Source: Bacteroides cellulosilyticus
Lineage (GTDB): Bacteria; Bacteroidota; Bacteroidia; Bacteroidales; Bacteroidaceae
NCBI RefSeq assembly: GCF_020091405.1
Contig: NZ_CP081903.1
Coordinates: 2,046,001-2,110,000 of the forward strand
DNA: 64,000 nt
Direction of reading: 5' to 3'
Position numbers and translations under genes: made by a program. Positions within the stretch are counted from its first letter, which is position 1. Each line of letters opens with the position of its first letter. Below, in pieces: positions 53,067-60,353 of this stretch. The notes under the pieces are model-generated. The model was not told the DNA's origin. It was given only the letters and a program-made list of their open reading frames with translations, and did no database searches.

Positions 53067-53930
53067 TTACAGTTCTTCAATCTCTTTTTCTGATAGGTTG
53101 GTACTCTGCATGATAATAGCAGTGGGTATTCCAGCCTTTTTTAAATTACGGGCTACTTCTTTGTGGCCTTCAGCTCTGCCTTCAGCTCTGCCTTCAGCTA
53201 ATCCTTTAGCCATGCCCCTCCGTTCCGCACCGTTAAAAAGCGTCTTCTCCACGCTTATAATATCCCAGAATTTCTCATATCCCGCTAATTGCGCATCCGT
53301 AAAGGCTGATTCTTCGAGGGCGTTCACGGCTTTCTTCAGTTCCGGGTTGGCAAGCAGTTCTTCGGGGATTTCCCGGGTTTGTTCGTTGATTTCGGTTAGG
53401 TATCGCAGCCACAACACTTGCATTTTCTTTTCGCTGTAGTTATGGGGGGTGAATTTGGGTAGCTCCACAAATACCAGGTGCAGGCCTTCTATCACTTTGT
53501 CTGTATGTTCCACGTGCACCAGGCGATAGTAGTGATAGTACTCTCCATTCAGATCCGCTTCGAAGATGTCGTTCACCAGATTCAGGGAATATACGGGTTG
53601 TAGCAGTTCATACTGCTCACCGGAATTCAGTTGGCGCACGTAGGCTTTCGAAGCGTTGAACAGCACACGCTGTTTGAATTCGGGTGTCCAGATCATCTGC
53701 ATCTCAACCAGGAAGACGCGTCCCCGATTATCGCGGCAACGCACATCCACGATGCTGTTTTTGCGTAACGGATTGTCCGGCACCAGTTCTACCGGCAGGT
53801 ATTCTATTTCAGTTACTACTTGATCGGGGTCAAGTGGCAGCAGGGCGTTCAGTAAACTCATCACCAAATCGGGATGTTCGCCGAAGACGCGTTTGAACGT
53901 CAGATCGGCTTTAGGGTCTAAATATCTCAT
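53067..53930 (-). CDS. Rpn family PD-(D/E)XK nuclease (putative transposase)
   Basis: 287 residues. Rpn/YhgA-like start RYLDPKADLTFKRVFGEHPDLVMSLLNALLPL, a PD-(D/E)XK core (SIVDVRCRDNRGRVFLVEMQMIWTPEFKQRVLFNASKAYV: the D...E-x-Q pattern is the nuclease site), and LYSLNLVNDIFE-type strand. The C-terminus has a short tandem repeat (AEGRAEGRAEG) from a DNA repeat at about 53159-53205, then KAGIPTAIIMQSTNLSEKEIEEL. Rpn proteins promote RecA-independent recombination. No inverted termini or transposon partners were found around it. -7 box at 53965-53972. Confidence 0.9.
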   Translation of the reverse strand: MRYLDPKADLTFKRVFGEHPDLVMSLLNALLPLDPDQVVTEIEYLPVELVPDNPLRKNSIVDVRCRDNRGRVFLVEMQMIWTPEFKQRVLFNASKAYVRQLNSGEQYELLQPVYSLNLVNDIFEADLNGEYYHYYRLVHVEHTDKVIEGLHLVFVELPKFTPHNYSEKKMQVLWLRYLTEINEQTREIPEELLANPELKKAVNALEESAFTDAQLAGYEKFWDIISVEKTLFNGAERRGMAKGLAEGRAEGRAEGHKEVARNLKKAGIPTAIIMQSTNLSEKEIEEL

Positions 53931-53964
53931 AATGAATCTATATATCTTTCATGCGTGAATGATG

Positions 53965-53972
53965 CAAATATA
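53965..53972 (-). promoter_or_regulatory. Promoter -7 element of the Rpn gene
   Basis: CAAATATA reads TATATTTG on minus, 34 bp upstream of the start at 53930. Confidence 0.6.
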
Positions 53973-54035
53973 GTGATAATAATGTAGCAACGGATGATTA
54001 CAAGCGGATAACTATGAATAATTTAACCTTTCCGT

Positions 54036-54160
54036 TCTTTCAGATTTCTTTGAATTTCCTGTTCATCGGTATTCAGCCTGAAACTTCCAGTCTTATAGTT
54101 GTTTCAGGTATGTTTCAGCCAAAATGTCGATGAACAGGGAGTTTGGAGAAAACTGAAAGA
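54036..54160. repeat. Nested inverted repeats with TTTCAG words
   Basis: Three nested stems: CTTTCAG near 54037 with CTGAAAG (54153-54159); CCTGTTCATCG (54058-54068) with CGATGAACAGG (54128-54138); CCTGAAAC (54077-54084) with GTTTCAGG (54101-54108). TTTCAG recurs 11 bp apart at 54102 and 54113. First of three adjacent repeat blocks between the divergent Rpn and HAD-LytTR genes. Confidence 0.75.
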
Positions 54161-54205
54161 CTGTAAGAAGAAAAAGAATATTGATGTATTGAATTACACT
54201 TGGAA

Positions 54206-54281
54206 ACAAGTAATGTTATGATCCGGAACAAGTAATGCTGCGGATGATTACATTGCTTGTTCTCATCAACAACAAGCAATG
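54206..54281. repeat. 22-bp array, word ACAAGTAATG
   Basis: ACAAGTAATG at 54206 and 54228, its near complement CATTGCTTGT at 54251, and ACAAGCAATG at 54272. The direct copies keep a 22-bp grid (54206, 54228, 54272), and the inverted copy fills the missing position within 1 bp. Confidence 0.85.
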
Positions 54282-54317
54282 TAATTTTAGGTAAGTTTGA
54301 TTTTGAATCGTATCTGA

Positions 54318-54403
54318 GCCGTACTTGCTCCGTACATTCTTCGGTCAGAAGTACCTTTATATGGAGAAACTACGGAGTTGGTACGGAGCAAGTACGGCCC
54401 AGG
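54318..54403. repeat. Inverted repeat made of 11-bp units, word CCGTAC/GTACGG
   Basis: GCCGTACTTGCTCCGTAC (54318-54335) is repeated perfectly in inverse at 54381-54398. Inside the arms, CCGTAC starts at 54319 and 54330, and TACGG at 54371, 54382 and 54393, all 11 bp apart. Loop of 45 bp. Confidence 0.85.
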
Positions 54404-54492
54404 TTATACTGCATGTTTTTTTGATCGGTTCTTATTTCGGAGTATAAAGACGTTAAAAGTCCGTACTCTTTTGCTTTATCTATAATTTCTTA

Positions 54493-54536
54493 TGTACTTT
54501 GCATTGTATATAATGATGTAATGTAAAATATGTAAT
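54493..54536 (+). promoter_or_regulatory. HAD-LytTR promoter and shared leader element, copy 1
   Basis: -7-like TACTTTG (about 54495-54501), then GTAATGTAAAATATGTAAT at 54518-54536, matching 18 of 19 bases with 55787-55805 upstream of the next gene. In both places the element ends seven bases before the ATG, which supports ATG 54544 over 54535 here. Confidence 0.65.
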
Positions 54537-54543
54537 GAACCGG

Positions 54544-55623
54544 ATGGAGACTCAGAAAAAGAAACATGCTATTAAAGTCATTGCTTTCGATGCGGACGAT
54601 ACGCTTTGGAGCAATGAACCTTTTTTTCAAGAGGTAGAACGAAAGTATACGGATCTGTTAAGTGAATATGATAACGCAGAGGAGATTTCGGCAGAACTGT
54701 TTCAAACAGAAATGGATAATTTGGAATGTTTGGGCTATGGCGCCAAGGCGTTCACCATCTCGATGGTTGAAACTGCTTTGCGGGTGAGTGAACGGAAGAT
54801 TTCAGCAGATAAGATACAACAGATTATTCTTTTAGGTAAATCTCTGCTTCAGATGCCGATTGAGTTGCTGCCCGGTGTGGAAGAGACTTTGAAAGCTCTG
54901 AAGGAACAAGGCCGTTATCGTCTGGTAGTGGCTACGAAAGGTGATTTGTTGGATCAGGAACGTAAACTGCAACGCTCCGGGCTGACATCTTATTTTGATC
55001 ATATTGAAATAATGTCTGATAAGACGGAGAAAGAATATACCCGCCTGCTACAAACTCTTCAGGTTGCTCCGGAAGAATTCCTGATGATTGGTAATTCCTT
55101 GAAGTCCGATATTCAACCGGTACTGGCTATCGGAGGATACGGGGTACACATTCCTTTCGAGGTGATGTGGCAGCATGAGGTGGTGGGTACATTCGCCCAT
55201 CCCAGACTGAAACAGATGAAAAGTCCGGCGGAACTGTTGGAATGGCTTTCGGAAATTACGCCTCTAATCACTCAATCTAATGAGGCTGGTAAGAAGTCTC
55301 TTTTGATCTGGCATGAATGTGAGTATCTCAAATTAGAGTCGGATGAAATCTTATGGATTGAAGCAAGTAGAAGTAATAGCGTACTTCACTTAACTAATAA
55401 TAGAGAAATGGTGGTGCCTTCTGTTTTGGGTATTGTAGAAAAAGATCTTTCAAACCTTGGTTTTATCCGTACTCACCGCTCTTATATAGTGAATTTGAAA
55501 TATACCAATTCTCTTATTGGAAACTCCATAGAAATTGGAGGGAAATTGCTCCCTATAGGGACGCAATACCGTGAGACTGTTTGTGACCATTTCATCTTTT
55601 TAGGGACAAGAAAGAAGTTCTAG
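54544..55623 (+). CDS. HAD hydrolase fused to a LytTR DNA-binding domain
   Basis: 359 residues from ATG 54544 (ATG 54535 adds three but would overlap the shared leader element). Residues 10-235 are a HAD hydrolase: VIAFDADDTLWSNEPFF (nucleophile D16, D18), VVATKGD (motif II), DKTEKEY (motif III Lys), IGNSLKSDIQPVLAIGGYGVHIP (motif IV). Residues ~255-355 are a LytTR domain: YLKLESDEILWIEASRSNSVLHLT, FIRTHRSYIVNLKYTNSLIG, KLLPIGTQYRETV. HAD proteins of this Bacteroides group normally stop near residue 235, and LytTR domains normally follow receiver or membrane domains. The protein could couple a phosphorylated metabolite to transcription (inference). No membrane segment. Confidence 0.88.
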   Translation: METQKKKHAIKVIAFDADDTLWSNEPFFQEVERKYTDLLSEYDNAEEISAELFQTEMDNLECLGYGAKAFTISMVETALRVSERKISADKIQQIILLGKSLLQMPIELLPGVEETLKALKEQGRYRLVVATKGDLLDQERKLQRSGLTSYFDHIEIMSDKTEKEYTRLLQTLQVAPEEFLMIGNSLKSDIQPVLAIGGYGVHIPFEVMWQHEVVGTFAHPRLKQMKSPAELLEWLSEITPLITQSNEAGKKSLLIWHECEYLKLESDEILWIEASRSNSVLHLTNNREMVVPSVLGIVEKDLSNLGFIRTHRSYIVNLKYTNSLIGNSIEIGGKLLPIGTQYRETVCDHFIFLGTRKKF

Positions 55624-55773
55624 TATTATTAGCCATTAATATCAGGCTATCTGAGGATGCGCTTTGCCTTTTTGCTTTATTGCAGTCCTCGATATGTAGC
55701 TTGGTGGTGTTGATACTTCTGGTTAAATATTCGCATCTATTTGTTTAATCCGATATTTATTCCGTATTTTGTG

Positions 55774-55805
55774 TTACACAAAAAGTGTAACGTAAAATAT
55801 GTAAT
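55774..55805 (+). promoter_or_regulatory. Shared leader element copy 2, with palindrome, before the ATPase
   Basis: TTACACAAAAAGTGTAA (55774-55790) is a perfect 6-bp-arm palindrome that overlaps GTAACGTAAAATATGTAAT (55787-55805), the copy of the element before HAD-LytTR. A -7-like TATTTTG lies at about 55765. Element-to-ATG spacing (seven bases) equals that of copy 1. Confidence 0.6.
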
Positions 55806-55812
55806 ATCGCTT

Positions 55813-56949
55813 ATGAAAGCTCAGAAGATGCAACCCCGGAATCCTTTTTTAGTTTATGGTTATGCGAATCCCCGTTATTTTTGTGACCGTGAAGCTGAAA
55901 CACAACAGATGTTGTCGGCTTTGGAGAATGAACGGAATCTGACATTGATAGCGCCTCGGCGTATGGGTAAGACGGGATTGATAAAAAATGTTTTCTATAC
56001 CCTGCAAGAGGAGAAACCGGAAGTTGCCAGTTTCTATATGGATATTTTTGCAACGCGCGATTTAGCTTCTTTCGTTCGCCTGCTGGCAAAAACCGTACTA
56101 GGGCAGCTTGATACGCTCAGCGAAAGTGCTTTGCATAAGCTGACTTCCTTTTTTCGCTCTTGCCGACCGGTGATTAGTGCAGATGAGCTGACGGGAGTTC
56201 CTACAGTTTCCTTGGACTTTGTTGCCGACAAGTCTGAACAGACATTGAAGGAAATCTTTGACTATATGGCTGCTTCCGGCAAAAATTGCTATCTGGCTAT
56301 TGATGAGTTTCAGCAGATCACTTCTTATCCTGAAGAAGGTACAGAGGCTTTGCTTCGCTCTTATATCCAGTTTATCCCGAATGTCCGTTTCATCTTTGCA
56401 GGTAGCAGTCAGCATTTGATGCAGGAAATGTTTGTTTCCGCCAAGCGTCCTTTCTATCAAAGCACGCAATTGATGGTGCTTCGTGAGATTGATGAAGAAT
56501 CCTATTATCGGTTTGCAAGGAACTTTTTCGAATTGCGGGGGCAAGAGTTGGACAAATCAGTTTTTCATTGGATATATACCCGATTTGAGGGACATACCTG
56601 GTATATGCAGGCAATGCTGAATCGGTTGTATGAGCGAAATGAATCGGTTGTAGATATCACTCAGGCAGAGCAAGTGCTGATGGGGCTTCTTGAAGAAAAT
56701 ACACCTGTCTATCAGAACTTGATTATAATGCTGACGGACAATCAGTTGGCACTGATAAAAGCCATTGCGCATGAAGGGAAAGTGACGGCACCTAACAGTG
56801 GAGAGTTCATTTTGGGGCATGGGCTGAAAACTCCGAGCAGTGTCAATGCCGCTTTGAAATCGTTGGTAGAGAAAGAGCTTGTCTATAAATCGGCCGGCGG
56901 ATATATGGTCTATGACCGTTTTATGGGAATGTGGCTATTGCGGAACTGA
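55813..56949 (+). CDS. AAA ATPase (ATPase_2/archaeal-type) with C-terminal winged helix
   Basis: 378 residues from ATG 55813 (the frame is open to 55741). NPFLVYGYANPRYFCDREAE, Walker A variant LIAPRRMGKTGLI, Walker B CYLAIDEFQQI, sensor VRFIFAGSSQ, then a helical part and a C-terminal winged-helix region (NQLALIKAIAHEGKVTAPNSGEFILGHGLKTPSSVNAALKSLVEKELVYKSAGGYMVYDRFMGMWL). Such ATPases are common in Bacteroides, often in several copies, with unknown targets. The shared leader element suggests joint control with the HAD-LytTR gene upstream. Confidence 0.88.
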   Translation: MKAQKMQPRNPFLVYGYANPRYFCDREAETQQMLSALENERNLTLIAPRRMGKTGLIKNVFYTLQEEKPEVASFYMDIFATRDLASFVRLLAKTVLGQLDTLSESALHKLTSFFRSCRPVISADELTGVPTVSLDFVADKSEQTLKEIFDYMAASGKNCYLAIDEFQQITSYPEEGTEALLRSYIQFIPNVRFIFAGSSQHLMQEMFVSAKRPFYQSTQLMVLREIDEESYYRFARNFFELRGQELDKSVFHWIYTRFEGHTWYMQAMLNRLYERNESVVDITQAEQVLMGLLEENTPVYQNLIIMLTDNQLALIKAIAHEGKVTAPNSGEFILGHGLKTPSSVNAALKSLVEKELVYKSAGGYMVYDRFMGMWLLRN

Positions 56950-56959
56950 TGGACGGGCT

Positions 56960-58420
56960 TTAATATTTGCGGTCTACATGATACTCTATCCTGTAGATGT
57001 GATCGAAATGCTCTGTCCATTCATTCGGAGCAATACCAATCTGTAGACCATAAAAGAGAGTGCCTTTTTCCCGGTGTACGCTCATTTGCTTTAACAGCTC
57101 CGGTTTGCATTTGGGGATGCGGTAATCGCTGACAAGTAAGACATCCGCATTCATATAGCGGTTCTCGTTGAGCATCCTGAAAGTATCTTTCAGCATTTGG
57201 GTGGCATCCGTATCACCGGTGAAGGGGTGGCTGAAGAATTCCATCAGTTTCAGCCGGTCGCGGCGTATGTCAATGGTTTTGGTGGATACGGAGAATGTGA
57301 TGAGGAAACATTCCCTGTTTTGAAGTTCAGCTATTTCAATCAGTTTTATCAGCAAGGAATTGGCCATTCGCTCCGGTTTCCCTGTCATGCTGCCCGAAGT
57401 GTCGAGGCATACGATCATAGGCCCTTTCAGAACTGCCGGTTTTGCTTCCAGACGCCTGGAGGGTTGCATGATTTCCGATTTATAACGGAAGGTTTGTAGC
57501 TTCTGTGTGAAGTATTTCAGCATGAAGACATCTTGCAGTTCGCTGTCTGCATAATATAGCAATTCCGAAGGAAGCAGGGCGTTCAGGTCGTTACCGATGG
57601 TGACACCCAGAATATCGCTCTTTTGGGAATGAGCCAGTTTGTAGGCACTGCCTTCCGTTACATATACTTGTTTGCTGCCTTCGTCGTCGGCTATTCTTCC
57701 CATGCGGTTGGCTACTTTCAGCAGTTCGGGGTATTCCTTTTGCAGTTTTACAATCTTCCGGATATTCTCGAAATCGATGGTATTCCACAATCCGTTCATC
57801 ATGCTCCATGCCTGATAGAATTCCTCCTTATCCACTTGGTGCTCTTCCAGGTATTCCGGTATCTTGTTCAGGCTGGTTTTCAGTTTCTTTTCCAGAAAGT
57901 CTTTCTTGGCATCCAGATTCTTCTCTTTCTGTTCTTGCTGCTTCTGCTGAAAAGAATCTTCCCAGTCTTTCAGCATCTTCTCCCAAACGGTGGAATCGTG
58001 TTGTTTGTCTTTGTCCCCGAACATGTGTTCGTAGAATGGTTCATCGAAGGCATTCTCTTTATAGTCATCTTTGATTTTTCTCAGTAGGGCCTGCCATCCA
58101 TCCCGTTTCTCTTTAATCCAGTTCAGGGCACTTTCCATTTCTCCAAGTTCGGATTGGGCTCTTTGCATCTGAAATTTCTCTTGTTCCAGAAACTGCCAGA
58201 CAAACTGCGTGGTGATATCGTAGAATATGCGTGCACGAACTTCATCGCCCAACACCAGAACTCTGATGGACGGATCGTTCATGATGGCCAGCAGATAGAG
58301 AAGCAGGGGATCTTCCGTTTCACCGTATAGCGTCTTGGCGCATTCTCCCGTTTGTACGAACTTCTCGACTACCTTTACATAGAACTGGATATCATACTTC
58401 CTTTTGCTCAGCCCTGCCAT
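56960..58420 (-). CDS. viaA: VWA-domain protein (ViaA-like)
   Basis: 486 residues. N-terminal ~290 residues are helical and charged. The C-terminal VWA domain has the MIDAS motif IVCLDTSGSMTGKPERMANSLLIKLIEIAELQ, then LITFSVSTKTIDI, the second MIDAS part FTGDTDATQMLKDTFRML and ADVLLVSDYRIP. This is the layout of ViaA, partner of the AAA protein RavA. It overlaps the RavA-like gene by 29 bp, so tight coupling. RavA-ViaA in other bacteria acts in chaperoning respiratory or membrane proteins. Confidence 0.9.
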   Translation of the reverse strand: MAGLSKRKYDIQFYVKVVEKFVQTGECAKTLYGETEDPLLLYLLAIMNDPSIRVLVLGDEVRARIFYDITTQFVWQFLEQEKFQMQRAQSELGEMESALNWIKEKRDGWQALLRKIKDDYKENAFDEPFYEHMFGDKDKQHDSTVWEKMLKDWEDSFQQKQQEQKEKNLDAKKDFLEKKLKTSLNKIPEYLEEHQVDKEEFYQAWSMMNGLWNTIDFENIRKIVKLQKEYPELLKVANRMGRIADDEGSKQVYVTEGSAYKLAHSQKSDILGVTIGNDLNALLPSELLYYADSELQDVFMLKYFTQKLQTFRYKSEIMQPSRRLEAKPAVLKGPMIVCLDTSGSMTGKPERMANSLLIKLIEIAELQNRECFLITFSVSTKTIDIRRDRLKLMEFFSHPFTGDTDATQMLKDTFRMLNENRYMNADVLLVSDYRIPKCKPELLKQMSVHREKGTLFYGLQIGIAPNEWTEHFDHIYRIEYHVDRKY

Positions 58421-60008
58421 ATTGCTGCAAGTTGAATTGTAACTTTTCCTCTTCGATTTCTACGTTCCGCAGTTTTTTCAGCACTTCGTCCGAGTAACGG
58501 GTGATTAACTCTTGGTCAGCGGGGCTGACGAACAGATTGTCCGTGCATAAGGAGTTGGTAAGGGTGAGAAGCTGCTGAAAGAGCCGGTTCAGTTCATCCC
58601 GGTAATTGCGGGAGGTGATCTGGGGCAGTTTGTCGAACAGGTTTTGGGAAGTTTGTTCGGACTGGTGAGATGCTTTAGTCATTTTTTCTCCTTTATTCCT
58701 TTGCGTCATCGGATATCGCACACCATCTATTAACAGGGATTCTGTCCCCTCTCTGTACAGGTTCACCCGTTGCTGAACTGCTCCTGAGGGTGCTCCACCC
58801 GGATAACAACGGATAATTGAGCGTCCCGGATTCAACGGATCGGGATAGATAACGGCTTGTCTCGGAGCATTTTCTCTCTTCTGCTCTTTCAGTGTCAGAT
58901 AGTCTACGGCGAAGATATAGGTATGACCTGTGCCATGTTCGGCTACATGATAGTAGAAGTAATCCGTAATTTCAAGGTCATTCTTGGGAGAGCAATTGTT
59001 TTTAAAATCTTCCAGCGCCTGGCGCACCCGGCTGATTCGTATATCACTCTTAATCGCTTCGGTGATTTCTTCCATTTTTTCAAGGCAGGAAGTGAACAGT
59101 TCACGGAGAACCAATTGATGAATGGGCTCACACTCGTCTATCTCGTTCCATAGGCAATGGTATAAAGGCGGCAAATCTGCCGAATTCACCGCTGTACGTC
59201 CGTTGATGAAGGCTGAGGCTTTCAATAGTTGCACGATGTTCTTCCAGCGTCGGTCACTTATGTATACGTTTCGAACTGTGTCTTCATCATCCAGCGGAAG
59301 ACGTTTCAATTGATGGCGGATATTCGTAATATAATGTAGTATTTCGGTGGATAGTGAAACCTGGTTTATCTGTCTGCGCCAGTCTGTATATTCTTCTTCA
59401 CTGATTTGCAGATCTGCGGGTATGTTTATTTCTTTATCATTATCATCGAGCAGCATGTTGTAGAAGGTCGCTTCATCTTTCACACAGGTGCAGATGATGC
59501 GTAGCAGAAATCGGTCCCACAATGCTTCGAGTCCTTCGCCGTGCGCGGGCAACTCGTTACTGGCGGCAATCAGAAGTTTAAGCGGTAGTTTGATTTCTCT
59601 GTCTCCGTTCCGGTAGATTTTCTCATTGATGGCGGTGAGTAATGAATTCTGTATGGCAGGCCCTGCTTTCCATATCTCATCCAGGAATACTACACTTGCC
59701 GTAGGGAGATATCCTTCAATGGCACGTTCGTATTTATCGAATTCCTTGAGCCGGTTGATACTGATAGGTCCGAATATCTCGTCGGGAGTAGAAAAGCGTG
59801 ACATCAGATATTCGAAAGCCTTTGCTCCCTTGAAGGCAGCCTTCAGTCTGCGTGCCACCATGGATTTGGCAACCCCCGGAGGACCCAGCAAAAGAACACT
59901 TTCGCCTGCCAGTGCAGCCAATAATGACAAGCCTAATTCCGTATCCTTCTCATAAACCCCTTGGTTGATGGCGGTTAATAGTTGTTGTATTCTGTTTCTG
60001 ATGTCCAT
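58392..60008 (-). CDS. ravA: MoxR-type AAA ATPase (RavA-like)
   Basis: 538 residues. AAA core: [29 protein letters not shown] (Walker A), [29 protein letters not shown] (Walker B and MoxR insert), [28 protein letters not shown] (sensor 1 and arginine finger region), then a lid and a ~250-residue C-terminal region with a small beta domain ([20 protein letters not shown]) as in RavA. Hexameric chaperone-like ATPase working with the VWA protein. -7 box at 60049-60056. Confidence 0.9.
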   Translation of the reverse strand: [538 protein letters not shown]

Positions 60009-60048
60009 AATTCTGTTTCGTTATGCCCCCATTTTTAGAATGAGGCTT

Positions 60049-60119
60049 CAAATATATGAAATCTTTATACGGAATACTGACAATTATTTTGAATTATTGC
60101 AGATAAAAGGTTATCTTTG
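60049..60119. promoter_or_regulatory. Divergent promoters: ravA (minus) and lipopeptide-rSAM (plus)
   Basis: Minus strand: -7 CAAATATA (reads TATATTTG) at 60049-60056. Plus strand: -33 TTTG at 60088-60091 and -7 TATCTTTG at 60112-60119, 20 bp between, a good consensus promoter, 52 bp before ATG 60171. Confidence 0.7.
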
Positions 60120-60170
60120 GTGCAGTATTTTCAAAATAACAGCATTTTATAAAAGGATATCTAAGTAAGA

Positions 60171-60353
60171 ATGGACATGAGAAATGCTATGAAAAAAGAG
60201 AAAAAACACTGGTTACATTTCTACAACCGGATGTTGTCCGGCGGATTGGTTCTACTGGGATTTAGTGCATGTGACAGTATGGGAGACGCTCCTTGTGAGT
60301 ATGGACAACCTCATTGCGACTTTGGCATTAAAGGCAAAGTGCAGGATGAATAA
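60171..60353 (+). CDS. Tiny lipoprotein, radical-SAM partner (rSAM/lipoprotein system)
   Basis: 60 residues from ATG 60171 (ATG 60189 also possible). Basic N-terminus, hydrophobic segment MLSGGLVLLGFSAC and lipobox Cys34. The mature part is only 27 residues: C34, then GDAPCEYGQPHCDFGIKGKVQDE with C42 and C49. The stop overlaps the ATG of the radical SAM gene. This matches the rSAM/lipoprotein pair seen in Bacteroidales (TIGR04133/TIGR04134 as I recall). Most partner lipoproteins I know have a longer domain after the 'KGKV' segment; this one stops there, so it is a minimal or truncated form. It is the probable substrate of the enzyme. Confidence 0.78.
   Translation: MDMRNAMKKEKKHWLHFYNRMLSGGLVLLGFSACDSMGDAPCEYGQPHCDFGIKGKVQDE

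Noticed and set aside
53067..53930. Insertion sequence around the Rpn gene
   Set aside because: No terminal inverted repeats or target-site duplication could be seen; Rpn genes are often single chromosomal genes.
60171..60353. Frameshift as the cause of the short lipoprotein
   Set aside because: The bases after its stop code the well-conserved start of the radical SAM enzyme, so no missing downstream domain is hidden there; a short form is more likely than a sequencing error.
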